Assembly (NCBI GenBank): GCA_002730875.1
Contig: PCBI01000012.1
Coordinates: 124,001 to 188,000 of the forward strand
Length of the DNA stretch: 64,000 bases
Source of the DNA: Spirochaetaceae bacterium
GTDB taxonomy: Bacteria > Spirochaetota > Leptospiria > Leptospirales > Leptonemataceae
Reading direction: 5' to 3'
The translations under genes were made by a program, and so were the position numbers. The stretch's first letter is position 1. The number at the start of each line of letters is the position of its first letter. Of the stretch, positions 24,000 through 32,876 are shown one piece after another. The notes beneath the pieces are model-generated. The model was not told the origin of the DNA and did not search any database. It saw nothing but the letters and a program-made list of their open reading frames with translations.

Positions 24000-26900
24000 C
24001 TACTGCGAAACTTGAATCCACCGTGAAGTAATTAGACGGTATCCATAGGCGGATTGCGTGTGACGAATATCGCGAATCATCAATGCAAAAGCATGTACGT
24101 AACGCTCCGCGAAGCTGCTTTCCGGTAGATCCCTGTCGTAGAAATGCTTCACAAAGAAAGCATGCGCCGTTCCGGTAGGTCGAGAGATGGTCAGGAGACC
24201 GGGACCGGAAGTGTTGTCGCTCATTCTGACAAAGAAATCCCGTAGTTGTCGGTTGTTTAGATCGGGCAGATAGGTGTTGGATACAAAATAGGGAATGCTT
24301 CTATCGTTGTAGATGGTTCCGTGCACATTCGCTGCGAAATGGTGGGATAGAGCCGGAATTCCCACGCTGGTATTTTTAAGCGCGCTAATCTCCATATCTG
24401 AGATTCTTCCAATCAGAGCATTATCCAGACCGGGATAGTAACCCGGATTTCCCGAGACCAGTACGCGGAAGTTCCCTTTTAGTTCCAGGCTTCCCGTAAA
24501 CGGACTGGCCCCGGCGATGGTGGAGGGATCCAGAACCTGATAGAGCTGGTCCCCGGTCCGAGGGATAATAGGCGCCAATGCATGCGCCGTGGGAAACCAG
24601 TAGTAGTGGGGTACTTCTGTGCGACCCGGAAGTACGGAACGATAGAAATCCGACAGAGTTGTGGCCAGTTGATCGTGGGGCTGGTTGTTGCGAATCCTGC
24701 GTCGGAATTCCTCCAGATTGGCGCGCATCTCTCTGGCATTGGCGCCCAGGTCTTTTTGGACCAGTCCGCCAGAAGAGAGTATAATCGAATAGAACCTGTC
24801 TCCGGCATCCACCAGCACAGTAAGTGTCTGGCCCTTTGGTATGGTGCGTATGATCATTCCGGCAATGTCGCGCATGGGCGGTAACTCATCGCCGGAGTTC
24901 AGGATAGCATCCTGATAGAACTCCAGATTTGCCAGGGTTTTCCAGTTACTGTCGCGAATGGCGCGGCGCTTCAGTAGATCCAGCGCCACACTCCTTTCCT
25001 GTTGCAGATTGGGCAACCCTGCGCCTTTTTCCAGTTCGCGGACGATCTTATCGTAGTCCCGGCGATCCGGCGCGCCAGGTAAACCAATGACCATATCGGC
25101 CATTCTTCGAACGGGAGTTACGTTCATGAACTCTCCCAGCAACGGATCCGAAATGGGTTTACCATAGAGACGGTACCACACCGCAAGTCGACCTCGGCGC
25201 ACTTCGTCGGTTTCCAGGGAGCCTTCCCGATACTCCAGATGTTTAGAATAGAAGCGAAAACCGGTATCGGCATCCATCTTGTTTAGATAAGCTTCGGATG
25301 CTACCAGGGCAAACCAGGATGCTCGGGCGCCGGAATACACCGCCTCGGCGGCGATTAGATCCTGTAACATGCCCGCGATTTGCAGGCCCGGGTCCACATC
25401 CACGGATTGTATTAACAGGTGAAACATTAAGGCCCTGTCTACACTGGAAAGATAGAGACAGCTGGTTTCGCCTTCGCCGGTGAGGCCCACCAGGTCTGTA
25501 ATCTGGCGACCATCGGGCAAAACGTTCTGAATGGCGGTAAATGCGTTGGCAGCGGAAAGATCCTCTTCTTTGACCGGAATGCATCTGAGCTGTTCGAAAG
25601 AGAGCGGAGTGCCAGTGCGGCTATTTTTCCATTGCTGTAGTAGTTGCTTGCGATGCTGTCCTTTTTCTTCGGGAACAGTGGTGGGCAGGTTCTCCACCAT
25701 GTCGTCGAAGAATTTCCAGCGTCCGGCCAGGGACTCCGCCAGAAGAAAGGAAGTCTCCGTTTCCACCGTATCTGGCACGACGAAATCTTGCTTATGGAGT
25801 AGAGCGCTTTGTATTCTGGCCTCGCCAGAATACTTTCTGCTTGCTGGAAGAAAATCCCCCTGAAGCATACTTTGTGCGCGGTCGGTGGCCCCATGCTTGA
25901 TCAAGTACCGAGCCGCCTCCTGTCGATCCTGCGGTCCCTGCAAGTATGCTTCCAGGGCGCCCGCCGAAAGTCTTGCCGCAGACAAATCTGCGGCCGGCGA
26001 AGATGAGCTCTGTAGAATCGCCAGGGCCAGATAGTTGCGGAGCCTGCCTGTCATGGATTCGCTGAGCTCTGGATAGGCGCTGGAGAATCGCGAGGAAAGG
26101 GTATCACCCTGGTCAATTTTTCCGGATTCGTAGAGTCCGCGGATTCTCTCGGAGAAAAGGAGTAATGCGTCTTCGGGTTGCTTTACAAGCTCCAGGGATT
26201 CTTCGAAGAAGGAGTCCCCCTGCAAAGAGTCCGTTCTGGCCAGAGCCCGATTCAGGAGGGCGGCTGCCCGAATACCATCTGGATTCGAAAGAAGTCTACG
26301 AAGCGACATCGCCTTTGATGCGAGCAAGGAGGCCGCTTCATTTTGTCTTTCATTCAAGGCATTCTCTGCCAGCGCTTCCGATTGTCTGGCATCTTGAAGA
26401 ATGTAATTTCGCATGGAATCCGAGTCAAAACCTGACACTCCAAAGATAGGCGCGGAACCGCTGGTGTAGGGTTTTTGGCCCGCCCAGGACTGGATTTCTT
26501 CGGATTCTCCATCTGTAACCACCGCCAGGGTGGCGCCCCCGGAAGCCCTGAATACTTCGTAAGCGTTTCGGATGGACTGATAGTACTCGATAGGATCTGC
26601 GGAGTCTGCTTTCAAAAATAGCACCGAGGCCAATTGGTCCTGGCGAAGGGCCTTTCTGGGGTCGTAGCCAGGATTCTCTCTTCCGGCAAAGATCTCAAAA
26701 GAAGGGGTTCCATCATAATGCAACTGATTGCTACTTTCCACGGGAGCAGGTCCGGCATTCCAAAGGTTCCGAACGCCGGACCAGTTTCTTGCTTCCCGTT
26801 CATCCACATAGCCCAGGGCATCCCCCATATCTCGGATGGTGGTGGTAAATACCGGCGAAGGCAAATCCGGTCTCATCGCCGGTATCTTTTTATGGAGTTC

Positions 26901-29900
26901 CCATTGGAAAGATTGATGGTCCGGAACCACAAAAAGAGCCCGGGCTTTCTCGGGTAGACAGGCCTCAATGAAAGAGTCTACATCCTGGTTTTCCAACGGG
27001 AAGAATCGGATGTTTCCATCGTGTACCAGACATCCCCCGCCGGCCTGGTTCGTGAAGAACTGAATCAACACCTCCCCGGGTCCGGGCCTGAGTACGCCTC
27101 TTTGTAGCGTCAGGAAAGGCCTTAGAAGCGGTCTTGATTCGGCCAGACTCCGCTGCACATAAGCCAGCTCATTTCGCAACTCCTGATTGTAGCGCGCGAT
27201 GCTGTCAAAGTTTTTGTGCTGTAGCCTGAGGATGGATTCCTGCCGTGAGCTTCTGTGCAGTGTCTGTAACGTTCCAATCATCACTCGATGTTGTTCGTCT
27301 TCAATACTGCTGCCCAAATTTAATGGGTACCGAAGAAACTGGGTCTGCAAATAGGTCTGTCGCTTTAGCTCTAACATCTCCATGGCCCGTTCATACTGGT
27401 TTCGGGAGATGTGGAATCTGGCCAGGCTGTCGAAATAATCGGGCAACCTGCTCGATACCCTGTGCATCAGATCGGGATACTCCAGAAGTATTCGCAGTGA
27501 CTTTTCGTAGTTCAAGGCAGCTTCCGCTGCATTGTTGCGGGCGAGGTAGGCGTCGCCCAGGCTGCGGTAGGTGGCCCAGTATTCGCGCAAGGAGTTGTAT
27601 TCATAGGTTTCGTCGGCCAGATCGCGCAACTCCTGAATGGCCTGGTCGGATTTGTTCAGCAGTAACTGTGTTCGGGCCAGGTTTAGTCGAGCCCGCATGG
27701 CCACAAATCCGGGAACCTGTCCTCGGGCGGCCAGGGCCTGTAGCGAATCCGAAAAGAGCTTTTCTGCCTTCCGCGCGGATTCCTGTGCCGCTTGTGAGTC
27801 TCCGTTGGCCGACTGTTTGAGCGCAATATAGTAATTGGATTGTCCCTCCAGAACAAGGAAGTCCACGAGACGTTGATTGACTCGTTCCTCCACAGCCGGG
27901 TCATCCCGTTTCTCTTCGTAGCTGAAGTCAGGGTCCTCTGTTTGCTTTTCGTCTATATAATCCTGCTTAACCTCTTCGCGGTACCGATCCTGTTGTGTGC
28001 GAATGGCTTCCAGGGATTCCCGCAGGCGTTCAATGCTTGCGTAGGGATGTCCGGCCTCCGCGGCCATGAAGAGTACCACATATGAGTTCTTGAAGTTTGT
28101 GAAAAAACTATCGAGAAAGTTCCAGTCCAGGGCCTTTTCGGCGGCATCCTGGAAGACTTCGTGTGCCTGCTGAAACTTCTGCAAGTTCAGGAGGTTGATG
28201 GCCTTGCTGTTTTCGGAGGAAAGCAGTCCTCGCTTACCCAGAATAACGTCGCCATCTTGTGATTCAAATACATCGCTTCGCTTTTCGATTAACTGCATGG
28301 CGCGATCCAGGTTGCCCAGGAGAACCGCGTTTTCCAATTGAATACCCAGAGATAACTCGTACTGGCGAAGGCTGGAAAATCCGTATGGAGTTCTTCCTTC
28401 GCCAATGACAGAAAAGTCTTCGCCATAGCCCAGAATACAATCCAGGGCGCGTCCGCCCATGGTCTGCGGTTGATAGCGGCTATCTTCTCGGTCCAGGCCC
28501 TGGTTCAGACTTACTTTTTCTGCAAGTTCAGCCGAATTGTCCGAAGCGTCGTACAGACCGGCGGATTGATAACTCATCGCCATGAAGTTTAGAAGTCCGC
28601 TCCGGGCCACTCCATCCGGCACGGCCGGCTTCTGACGGTACAGAATATACTCCGCCTCTCTATAGGACGAAATGGCCTGTCTGTACCGGCCGGCTTCGCT
28701 GAGCGCCAGGCCGCGTAGCGAGGAAATCAATGCGAGTCGGTAGCGGCTCTTGAGTAGTTTCTGTTCGGTCTCGGCTAGAAGCTTGTCCAGATAGGCGGGG
28801 TAGTTTTCGCCGGACGTTCGGAACTTTAGCTCGGTGTACCTCTGAAATACCGGGTTGTATTCATTCTGCTCAAAAATGGATCGTGCCTGCTGCAAGTCCT
28901 CGGCCGCTCGCAAGACGTCGCCTTCGTAGTAGGCGGAGCGCCCGCGGTTGAAGAAGTACAGGGCCTCCTGCAGGTAACCCGAAAATACCGGATGCGAGCT
29001 CTGGTTGCGCAAGTCTTCCACAAGTTTGTAGTGCTCGGAGGCTCGCTTGAAGTTGAGCAGTTTGAAATGGTTGTTGGCCAGGTTCAGGTTCAGGAGGGCC
29101 TTGCTTTCCGGGTTGGAGTTCTGACCGAGTCGCGTTATCGCCTGATTATAGAGTTCGATGTTTTTCTCGTAGAGTCGGTCGGGAAAATAGGCCACATAGA
29201 GATCCCTGTAGTAGGCCCCGTCCTGATACTCCGCCGGTCGGGCACCGGTGATGGTGCGAAAAGCTTGCTCTACCAGGTCCGGTTCGATGAGTAGCTTTGA
29301 CTCTCTTCGTTCGTCCACGTACTGGTAGAGCCAACCCAGAAGCAAATAGGCATCCACATTGTCCGGCTCCACGTACAGGATATACTGGAGCTGGTATTCA
29401 GCTTCTTTCAGGTCTCGAAGTACTGCCTCTTTCTTCTCTTTCAAAAAGGCATTACTGAGATCTTCCCCTTCCTGAAGTAAGCTGTCATAGAATTGTTCTC
29501 TTTCTACCGACTTCTGGACCAGGGAATAGGCATAACCGTAAAGTAGCGAGTGGTCAAAAAATTGACGGGCTTCGGGAGCGGCGTAGCGATAACCGTAGAC
29601 GACTTCGTTGAAAATCCTGGCTTCGAAGGGGTCCCCTTCGCTAAGCAAGTCCGTAAGCGGAGCAGTGGGATCAAGTTCGATCTTCTGTCTTTCCCAGGCT
29701 AGCCGCTTCTGATTTCTTTCCACGGCCAGATCCACTTTCATTCGATGGAAAAAGATGGCCTTTCTCTTATACAACTCCGGAAACAGATCGGCTTTCTTTA
29801 CGAATAGAAAGAGAATGTTCATGCTATTCGCATTGGCGTAGCTGGAAAGATACAGCAAGTCCGCCGCTGCCTGAGCGTCCTTGAAAGGCAGCTCCACGGT

Positions 29901-32246
29901 CCTTCCGCTGAAGAAGTCCTGATTGCCGCTGCAGAAATCCTGATATTGTTTCAGGTAATCCGGTATTCCCAGGCTGCGAATCAGCGTAACTGCGGAAGAC
30001 TCGGGCGCACAAAAGTCCCTCAACACTTCTCTATCGCTCAGTTTAAGCGAAAGGGTTTCCCGGCTCAGGTCCAGCTCCACAACGGCCAGGCCAACGCCAA
30101 ATCTGCGTTCGCTTCTTTCTTCCAGGTCGGAATAGATTGAGCGAGCCGTATCACGATAGGTGCGGACCAGTTGCTCCGAGTCCTCGACGATGCCCTGGAA
30201 TTCCTGAGCCGAGATTTCCACCCCGGAATCTGGCGTGTAGGAACCCCCGTAGATTAGCTTGGCGCTGTAAGCGGCTGTGCTGTTTTGGAGAGCTTCCTCT
30301 GCAAAGGCGATTGTCTGCCATCCGCGAAGATACAGGCCCGTTTTTTCGGGAACGCCATCCAGTCCCTGGCGGGTAACCTGGATCGCTTGTTCGTATTGCC
30401 GGTCATTCTGGAGCAATCGTCCCCTGGCGATCAAGAGCGCGGACCGGATGGCGGGATTGGGTTCCGGAAGGAGATTGTCTATAGCTCGCATTCCGTTGGA
30501 TGGCAGCATGGATTCGAATTCGTTGAATACAGAGGCCAGGATTTGCTCGCGCAGAGCGGCGGGCAGGTTTCCGTCTTGCAGCAAAGTGCGAAAAACATCG
30601 GGAATGCGTTGTCTTGTACTCAGAAAGAGCTGGCCCTGGAGCACCGACGCTTCGTATCGCCGAAAATAATCCGGGAATCGCTGGTTCAAACGTTCCAGGG
30701 TGCCAAGGGCGGCACTCCTGGCGCCGGACTCGGCCTGAGCTCGGCCTAACTCTTCCATCAGGTAAGCCCTGGCCATATCTCTACGGTCCGGATCCAATCC
30801 GGCGGCAGTGGTTTCGGCCGCCCGTTGGAGAATGGCGGCCCGGCCTGCCGGACCAACGGGCGTGGCATACAACTGACGATCCAATTGGACCATGGGATTT
30901 CGGTTTAAGGCCTGGTCGATTCGCCTGTCCACTGCCAGGATTTCGTCACGGTTTCCGTCCTGGCGCAAGGTGTTTCGCAGGCGATAAAGCGACTTTCCCT
31001 CGTATAAGAAGAACTGCGGCGATTCGGCATGATAGAGCCGAACCGCCTCCAATGCCAGAGCGTATCGTTCTGGATAGTCGCGGTAATCTTCAGCCTGTTC
31101 GTATTGCTTATCCACCCGGGGTTGTCCCGGGATCATACCGGATCGCGGGGTGACATAGATGTTCACCGTATTGTACAAATCCGCAGCATAAAGAATAGTG
31201 CCCTGTTCGAAACCTGAGTAAGCGATGGAGTAGATGGGAACGCTACTTTCGATCAGTCTGTATCGCTCGGGCAGGGTGGTGTTTTCGATTACATCCTGAA
31301 CGCTGACGCCCGCAACCGAGGCCCGGTCGGCCTGATCCAGTATTCCGTTGCGGTTTGTGTCTTCACGAACGATTCCGTAGTAAACTGTCTGTCCGTCGGA
31401 AGATATAGAAGGACGAAAGTACATGTAAGGTCGGGCTTCGGGTCCATAGTCCAGGGGAAGCCTGTGCCGTTCATTTGTAGTTGTATCCAGGATCTCAATG
31501 TGCGGTGTGTTGTTTCCGGTGCGAATCAGATAAGTGACATATCGGCCATCAGCGGAGATTGACGGCTGCATGGAATTCTCTTCCGTAACGGGTCGCGGCA
31601 GCGCTTCGCTTTCCTGTTCTTCCAGTTCCAGAGACCATATCCGGTAGATCCCTGGATTGCATCGATCGCTTACAAAATAGATCGTATCCCCGTTGGGCGA
31701 AAGCACCGGGTCGCGTTCCGCAAAGCTTCCCTTGCATCCGGGACCCAGCTTTTCGCCTACACTGTCCAGGTACCGGGATAGATTGATTGAACTGCTCCAC
31801 AGGTTGGGGGGATCTTCGCCCAGCAGGGCCGCCTCTACTACGGTTTCGGGCTCCAGAGCTACAATGCGGATGTCGCCACCTGCGTCCAATTCGAAGGAAA
31901 CATAGGTTAAGATTGTGCCGTCGGGAGTGATGTATGGATCTGTCTGTTCGGCGGGGTGTCGGACTACGGGAACGTTTACCGTGCTTCCCAGGTCGCGCAT
32001 CCAGATGTCCGAGGAGCCGTCCACATCGGAAGCGTAAAAGAGGTAGCCGCTACTGGAGGCGGATGGGTCTGTATTATTGCCGCGCTGAACAGTTAAAGGA
32101 AAGTGTCCTTCGGGGTTATTTTCCAGGAAACGGGAGATAAGGCGATTGTAGTCAAACCTGGGGGGTTGTATCGTCTTTACGGTGGCGCACTGCAATAGAG
32201 TGACCAGCAAAAGAATCAGGGGGAGAATAGTTCCAGTTCTTTTCAT
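24000..32246 (-). CDS. Giant lipoprotein: TolB-like propeller, TPR tracts and two degenerate CHAT-like domains
   Basis: 2748 residues. The start is the ATG at 32246, which overlaps by one base the stop of the DUF1318 gene (TAATG) and gives a perfect leader ending V-T-L-L-Q-C; the longer frame from 32285 is not needed. Residues about 50-370 are WD40/TolB-like propeller repeats (D-P-V-L-S-P-N-G-D-T-I-Y-F-V-S-D and similar), with a Ca2+-loop-like D-T-N-R-N-G-I-L-D-Q-A-D near 300. About 390-1700 is a long series of TPR-type helical pairs. About 1715-1950 resembles a CHAT domain (E-V-L-I-Q-F-F, L-F-V-V-P-D-H-Q-S-F-Q-W-E). After more helices, residues about 2474-2748 form a second one (L-T-V-L-V-D-A-G-D-R-F-Y, S-H-H-F-A-A-N-V-H-G). 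Where active CHAT proteases have the S-A-C cysteine, I read V-L-F-L-K-A-D and L-L-T-I-S-R-P, so both look non-catalytic. It is exported and lipid-anchored; a scaffold role is inferred. Confidence 0.85.
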   Translation of the reverse strand: MKRTGTILPLILLLVTLLQCATVKTIQPPRFDYNRLISRFLENNPEGHFPLTVQRGNNTDPSASSSGYLFYASDVDGSSDIWMRDLGSTVNVPVVRHPAEQTDPYITPDGTILTYVSFELDAGGDIRIVALEPETVVEAALLGEDPPNLWSSSINLSRYLDSVGEKLGPGCKGSFAERDPVLSPNGDTIYFVSDRCNPGIYRIWSLELEEQESEALPRPVTEENSMQPSISADGRYVTYLIRTGNNTPHIEILDTTTNERHRLPLDYGPEARPYMYFRPSISSDGQTVYYGIVREDTNRNGILDQADRASVAGVSVQDVIENTTLPERYRLIESSVPIYSIAYSGFEQGTILYAADLYNTVNIYVTPRSGMIPGQPRVDKQYEQAEDYRDYPERYALALEAVRLYHAESPQFFLYEGKSLYRLRNTLRQDGNRDEILAVDRRIDQALNRNPMVQLDRQLYATPVGPAGRAAILQRAAETTAAGLDPDRRDMARAYLMEELGRAQAESGARSAALGTLERLNQRFPDYFRRYEASVLQGQLFLSTRQRIPDVFRTLLQDGNLPAALREQILASVFNEFESMLPSNGMRAIDNLLPEPNPAIRSALLIARGRLLQNDRQYEQAIQVTRQGLDGVPEKTGLYLRGWQTIAFAEEALQNSTAAYSAKLIYGGSYTPDSGVEISAQEFQGIVEDSEQLVRTYRDTARSIYSDLEERSERRFGVGLAVVELDLSRETLSLKLSDREVLRDFCAPESSAVTLIRSLGIPDYLKQYQDFCSGNQDFFSGRTVELPFKDAQAAADLLYLSSYANANSMNILFLFVKKADLFPELYKRKAIFFHRMKVDLAVERNQKRLAWERQKIELDPTAPLTDLLSEGDPFEARIFNEVVYGYRYAAPEARQFFDHSLLYGYAYSLVQKSVEREQFYDSLLQEGEDLSNAFLKEKKEAVLRDLKEAEYQLQYILYVEPDNVDAYLLLGWLYQYVDERRESKLLIEPDLVEQAFRTITGARPAEYQDGAYYRDLYVAYFPDRLYEKNIELYNQAITRLGQNSNPESKALLNLNLANNHFKLLNFKRASEHYKLVEDLRNQSSHPVFSGYLQEALYFFNRGRSAYYEGDVLRAAEDLQQARSIFEQNEYNPVFQRYTELKFRTSGENYPAYLDKLLAETEQKLLKSRYRLALISSLRGLALSEAGRYRQAISSYREAEYILYRQKPAVPDGVARSGLLNFMAMSYQSAGLYDASDNSAELAEKVSLNQGLDREDSRYQPQTMGGRALDCILGYGEDFSVIGEGRTPYGFSSLRQYELSLGIQLENAVLLGNLDRAMQLIEKRSDVFESQDGDVILGKRGLLSSENSKAINLLNLQKFQQAHEVFQDAAEKALDWNFLDSFFTNFKNSYVVLFMAAEAGHPYASIERLRESLEAIRTQQDRYREEVKQDYIDEKQTEDPDFSYEEKRDDPAVEERVNQRLVDFLVLEGQSNYYIALKQSANGDSQAAQESARKAEKLFSDSLQALAARGQVPGFVAMRARLNLARTQLLLNKSDQAIQELRDLADETYEYNSLREYWATYRSLGDAYLARNNAAEAALNYEKSLRILLEYPDLMHRVSSRLPDYFDSLARFHISRNQYERAMEMLELKRQTYLQTQFLRYPLNLGSSIEDEQHRVMIGTLQTLHRSSRQESILRLQHKNFDSIARYNQELRNELAYVQRSLAESRPLLRPFLTLQRGVLRPGPGEVLIQFFTNQAGGGCLVHDGNIRFFPLENQDVDSFIEACLPEKARALFVVPDHQSFQWELHKKIPAMRPDLPSPVFTTTIRDMGDALGYVDEREARNWSGVRNLWNAGPAPVESSNQLHYDGTPSFEIFAGRENPGYDPRKALRQDQLASVLFLKADSADPIEYYQSIRNAYEVFRASGGATLAVVTDGESEEIQSWAGQKPYTSGSAPIFGVSGFDSDSMRNYILQDARQSEALAENALNERQNEAASLLASKAMSLRRLLSNPDGIRAAALLNRALARTDSLQGDSFFEESLELVKQPEDALLLFSERIRGLYESGKIDQGDTLSSRFSSAYPELSESMTGRLRNYLALAILQSSSSPAADLSAARLSAGALEAYLQGPQDRQEAARYLIKHGATDRAQSMLQGDFLPASRKYSGEARIQSALLHKQDFVVPDTVETETSFLLAESLAGRWKFFDDMVENLPTTVPEEKGQHRKQLLQQWKNSRTGTPLSFEQLRCIPVKEEDLSAANAFTAIQNVLPDGRQITDLVGLTGEGETSCLYLSSVDRALMFHLLIQSVDVDPGLQIAGMLQDLIAAEAVYSGARASWFALVASEAYLNKMDADTGFRFYSKHLEYREGSLETDEVRRGRLAVWYRLYGKPISDPLLGEFMNVTPVRRMADMVIGLPGAPDRRDYDKIVRELEKGAGLPNLQQERSVALDLLKRRAIRDSNWKTLANLEFYQDAILNSGDELPPMRDIAGMIIRTIPKGQTLTVLVDAGDRFYSIILSSGGLVQKDLGANAREMRANLEEFRRRIRNNQPHDQLATTLSDFYRSVLPGRTEVPHYYWFPTAHALAPIIPRTGDQLYQVLDPSTIAGASPFTGSLELKGNFRVLVSGNPGYYPGLDNALIGRISDMEISALKNTSVGIPALSHHFAANVHGTIYNDRSIPYFVSNTYLPDLNNRQLRDFFVRMSDNTSGPGLLTISRPTGTAHAFFVKHFYDRDLPESSFAERYVHAFALMIRDIRHTQSAYGYRLITSRWIQVSQ

Positions 32247-32872
32247 TACTTCCGAACCCAGGCGCCCACAGGATTCCGAATCCATTCGCCGCTGCGCGTT
32301 CTATAATAGAAAGAACGCAGGAAGGCCTCCGCTTCCCGAGGTTGGATGCGTGCCAGGTATGCATAAATGGCACGACGCGAGCGATTGGTTTGTTCGGCGG
32401 CTATCAGGGCTTTCTGCAGGCTTTCCGCCGAAACATTCCCCTGGTAGGCCGCAGGGGTTCGCATTACTCGCCCATCGTAGGATTCGCCCAGGACACCCAG
32501 GTTGCGGTAACGTTGAACAATGTCTGAGTAAAACTCCAGGATGCGATATTCCTGACGTATTTCCGGGGAGTACCCGGACAACTCCTGGTTGCCCGCAGGA
32601 AGCGCGGACGATGAAGCGACCAGCCAGCCGTCTTCCACCAGCTCCTTTTCTTCACCAATCAATTGCCTTTCGGCGGCCGTGCGAGCCGGAGTCAGAGTAA
32701 TGGGAGGTAGATCCACGCTGACCACAGTACATTTTCCCAGGTATTCCGTAACCGGATCTGTAGCCACTGTGAGCACCTTGGGCGTGCTGGTGGAAGAGCA
32801 ATATCCTGAAAGCAACAGAAATGCCGGAAGTAGAATTAAGGGGAGTCTGGATTGGCTTCGGGGATGTGTCAT
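32246..32872 (-). CDS. DUF1318 (YdbL-like) lipoprotein
   Basis: 208 residues from the ATG at 32872 (M-T-H-P-R-S), which has AGGA about 8 bases upstream inside the end of the AsmA-like gene. The upstream part of the open frame to 32995 is antisense-free but lies within that gene in another frame and is not needed. The leader ends L-L-L-S-G-Y-C, a lipobox. The C-terminal half matches DUF1318: G-V-L-G-E-S-Y-D-G-R-V, A-A-E-Q-T-N-R-S-R-R-A-I-Y-A-Y-L-A and the closing G-E-W-I-R-N-P-V-G-A-W-V-R-K. In E. coli, YdbL is encoded with the AsmA-like YdbH and the small lipoprotein YnbE in an intermembrane lipid-transport system. Here the domain is itself on a lipoprotein, with about 100 extra residues before it (T-P-A-R-T-A-A-E-R-Q-L-I-G-E). 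Confidence 0.85.
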   Translation of the reverse strand: MTHPRSQSRLPLILLPAFLLLSGYCSSTSTPKVLTVATDPVTEYLGKCTVVSVDLPPITLTPARTAAERQLIGEEKELVEDGWLVASSSALPAGNQELSGYSPEIRQEYRILEFYSDIVQRYRNLGVLGESYDGRVMRTPAAYQGNVSAESLQKALIAAEQTNRSRRAIYAYLARIQPREAEAFLRSFYYRTRSGEWIRNPVGAWVRK

Positions 32873-32876
32873 TTTT

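Noticed and set aside
27245-27820. 191-codon plus-strand open frame
   Set aside because: Antisense to the giant lipoprotein; arginine/proline-rich shadow with no start signal.
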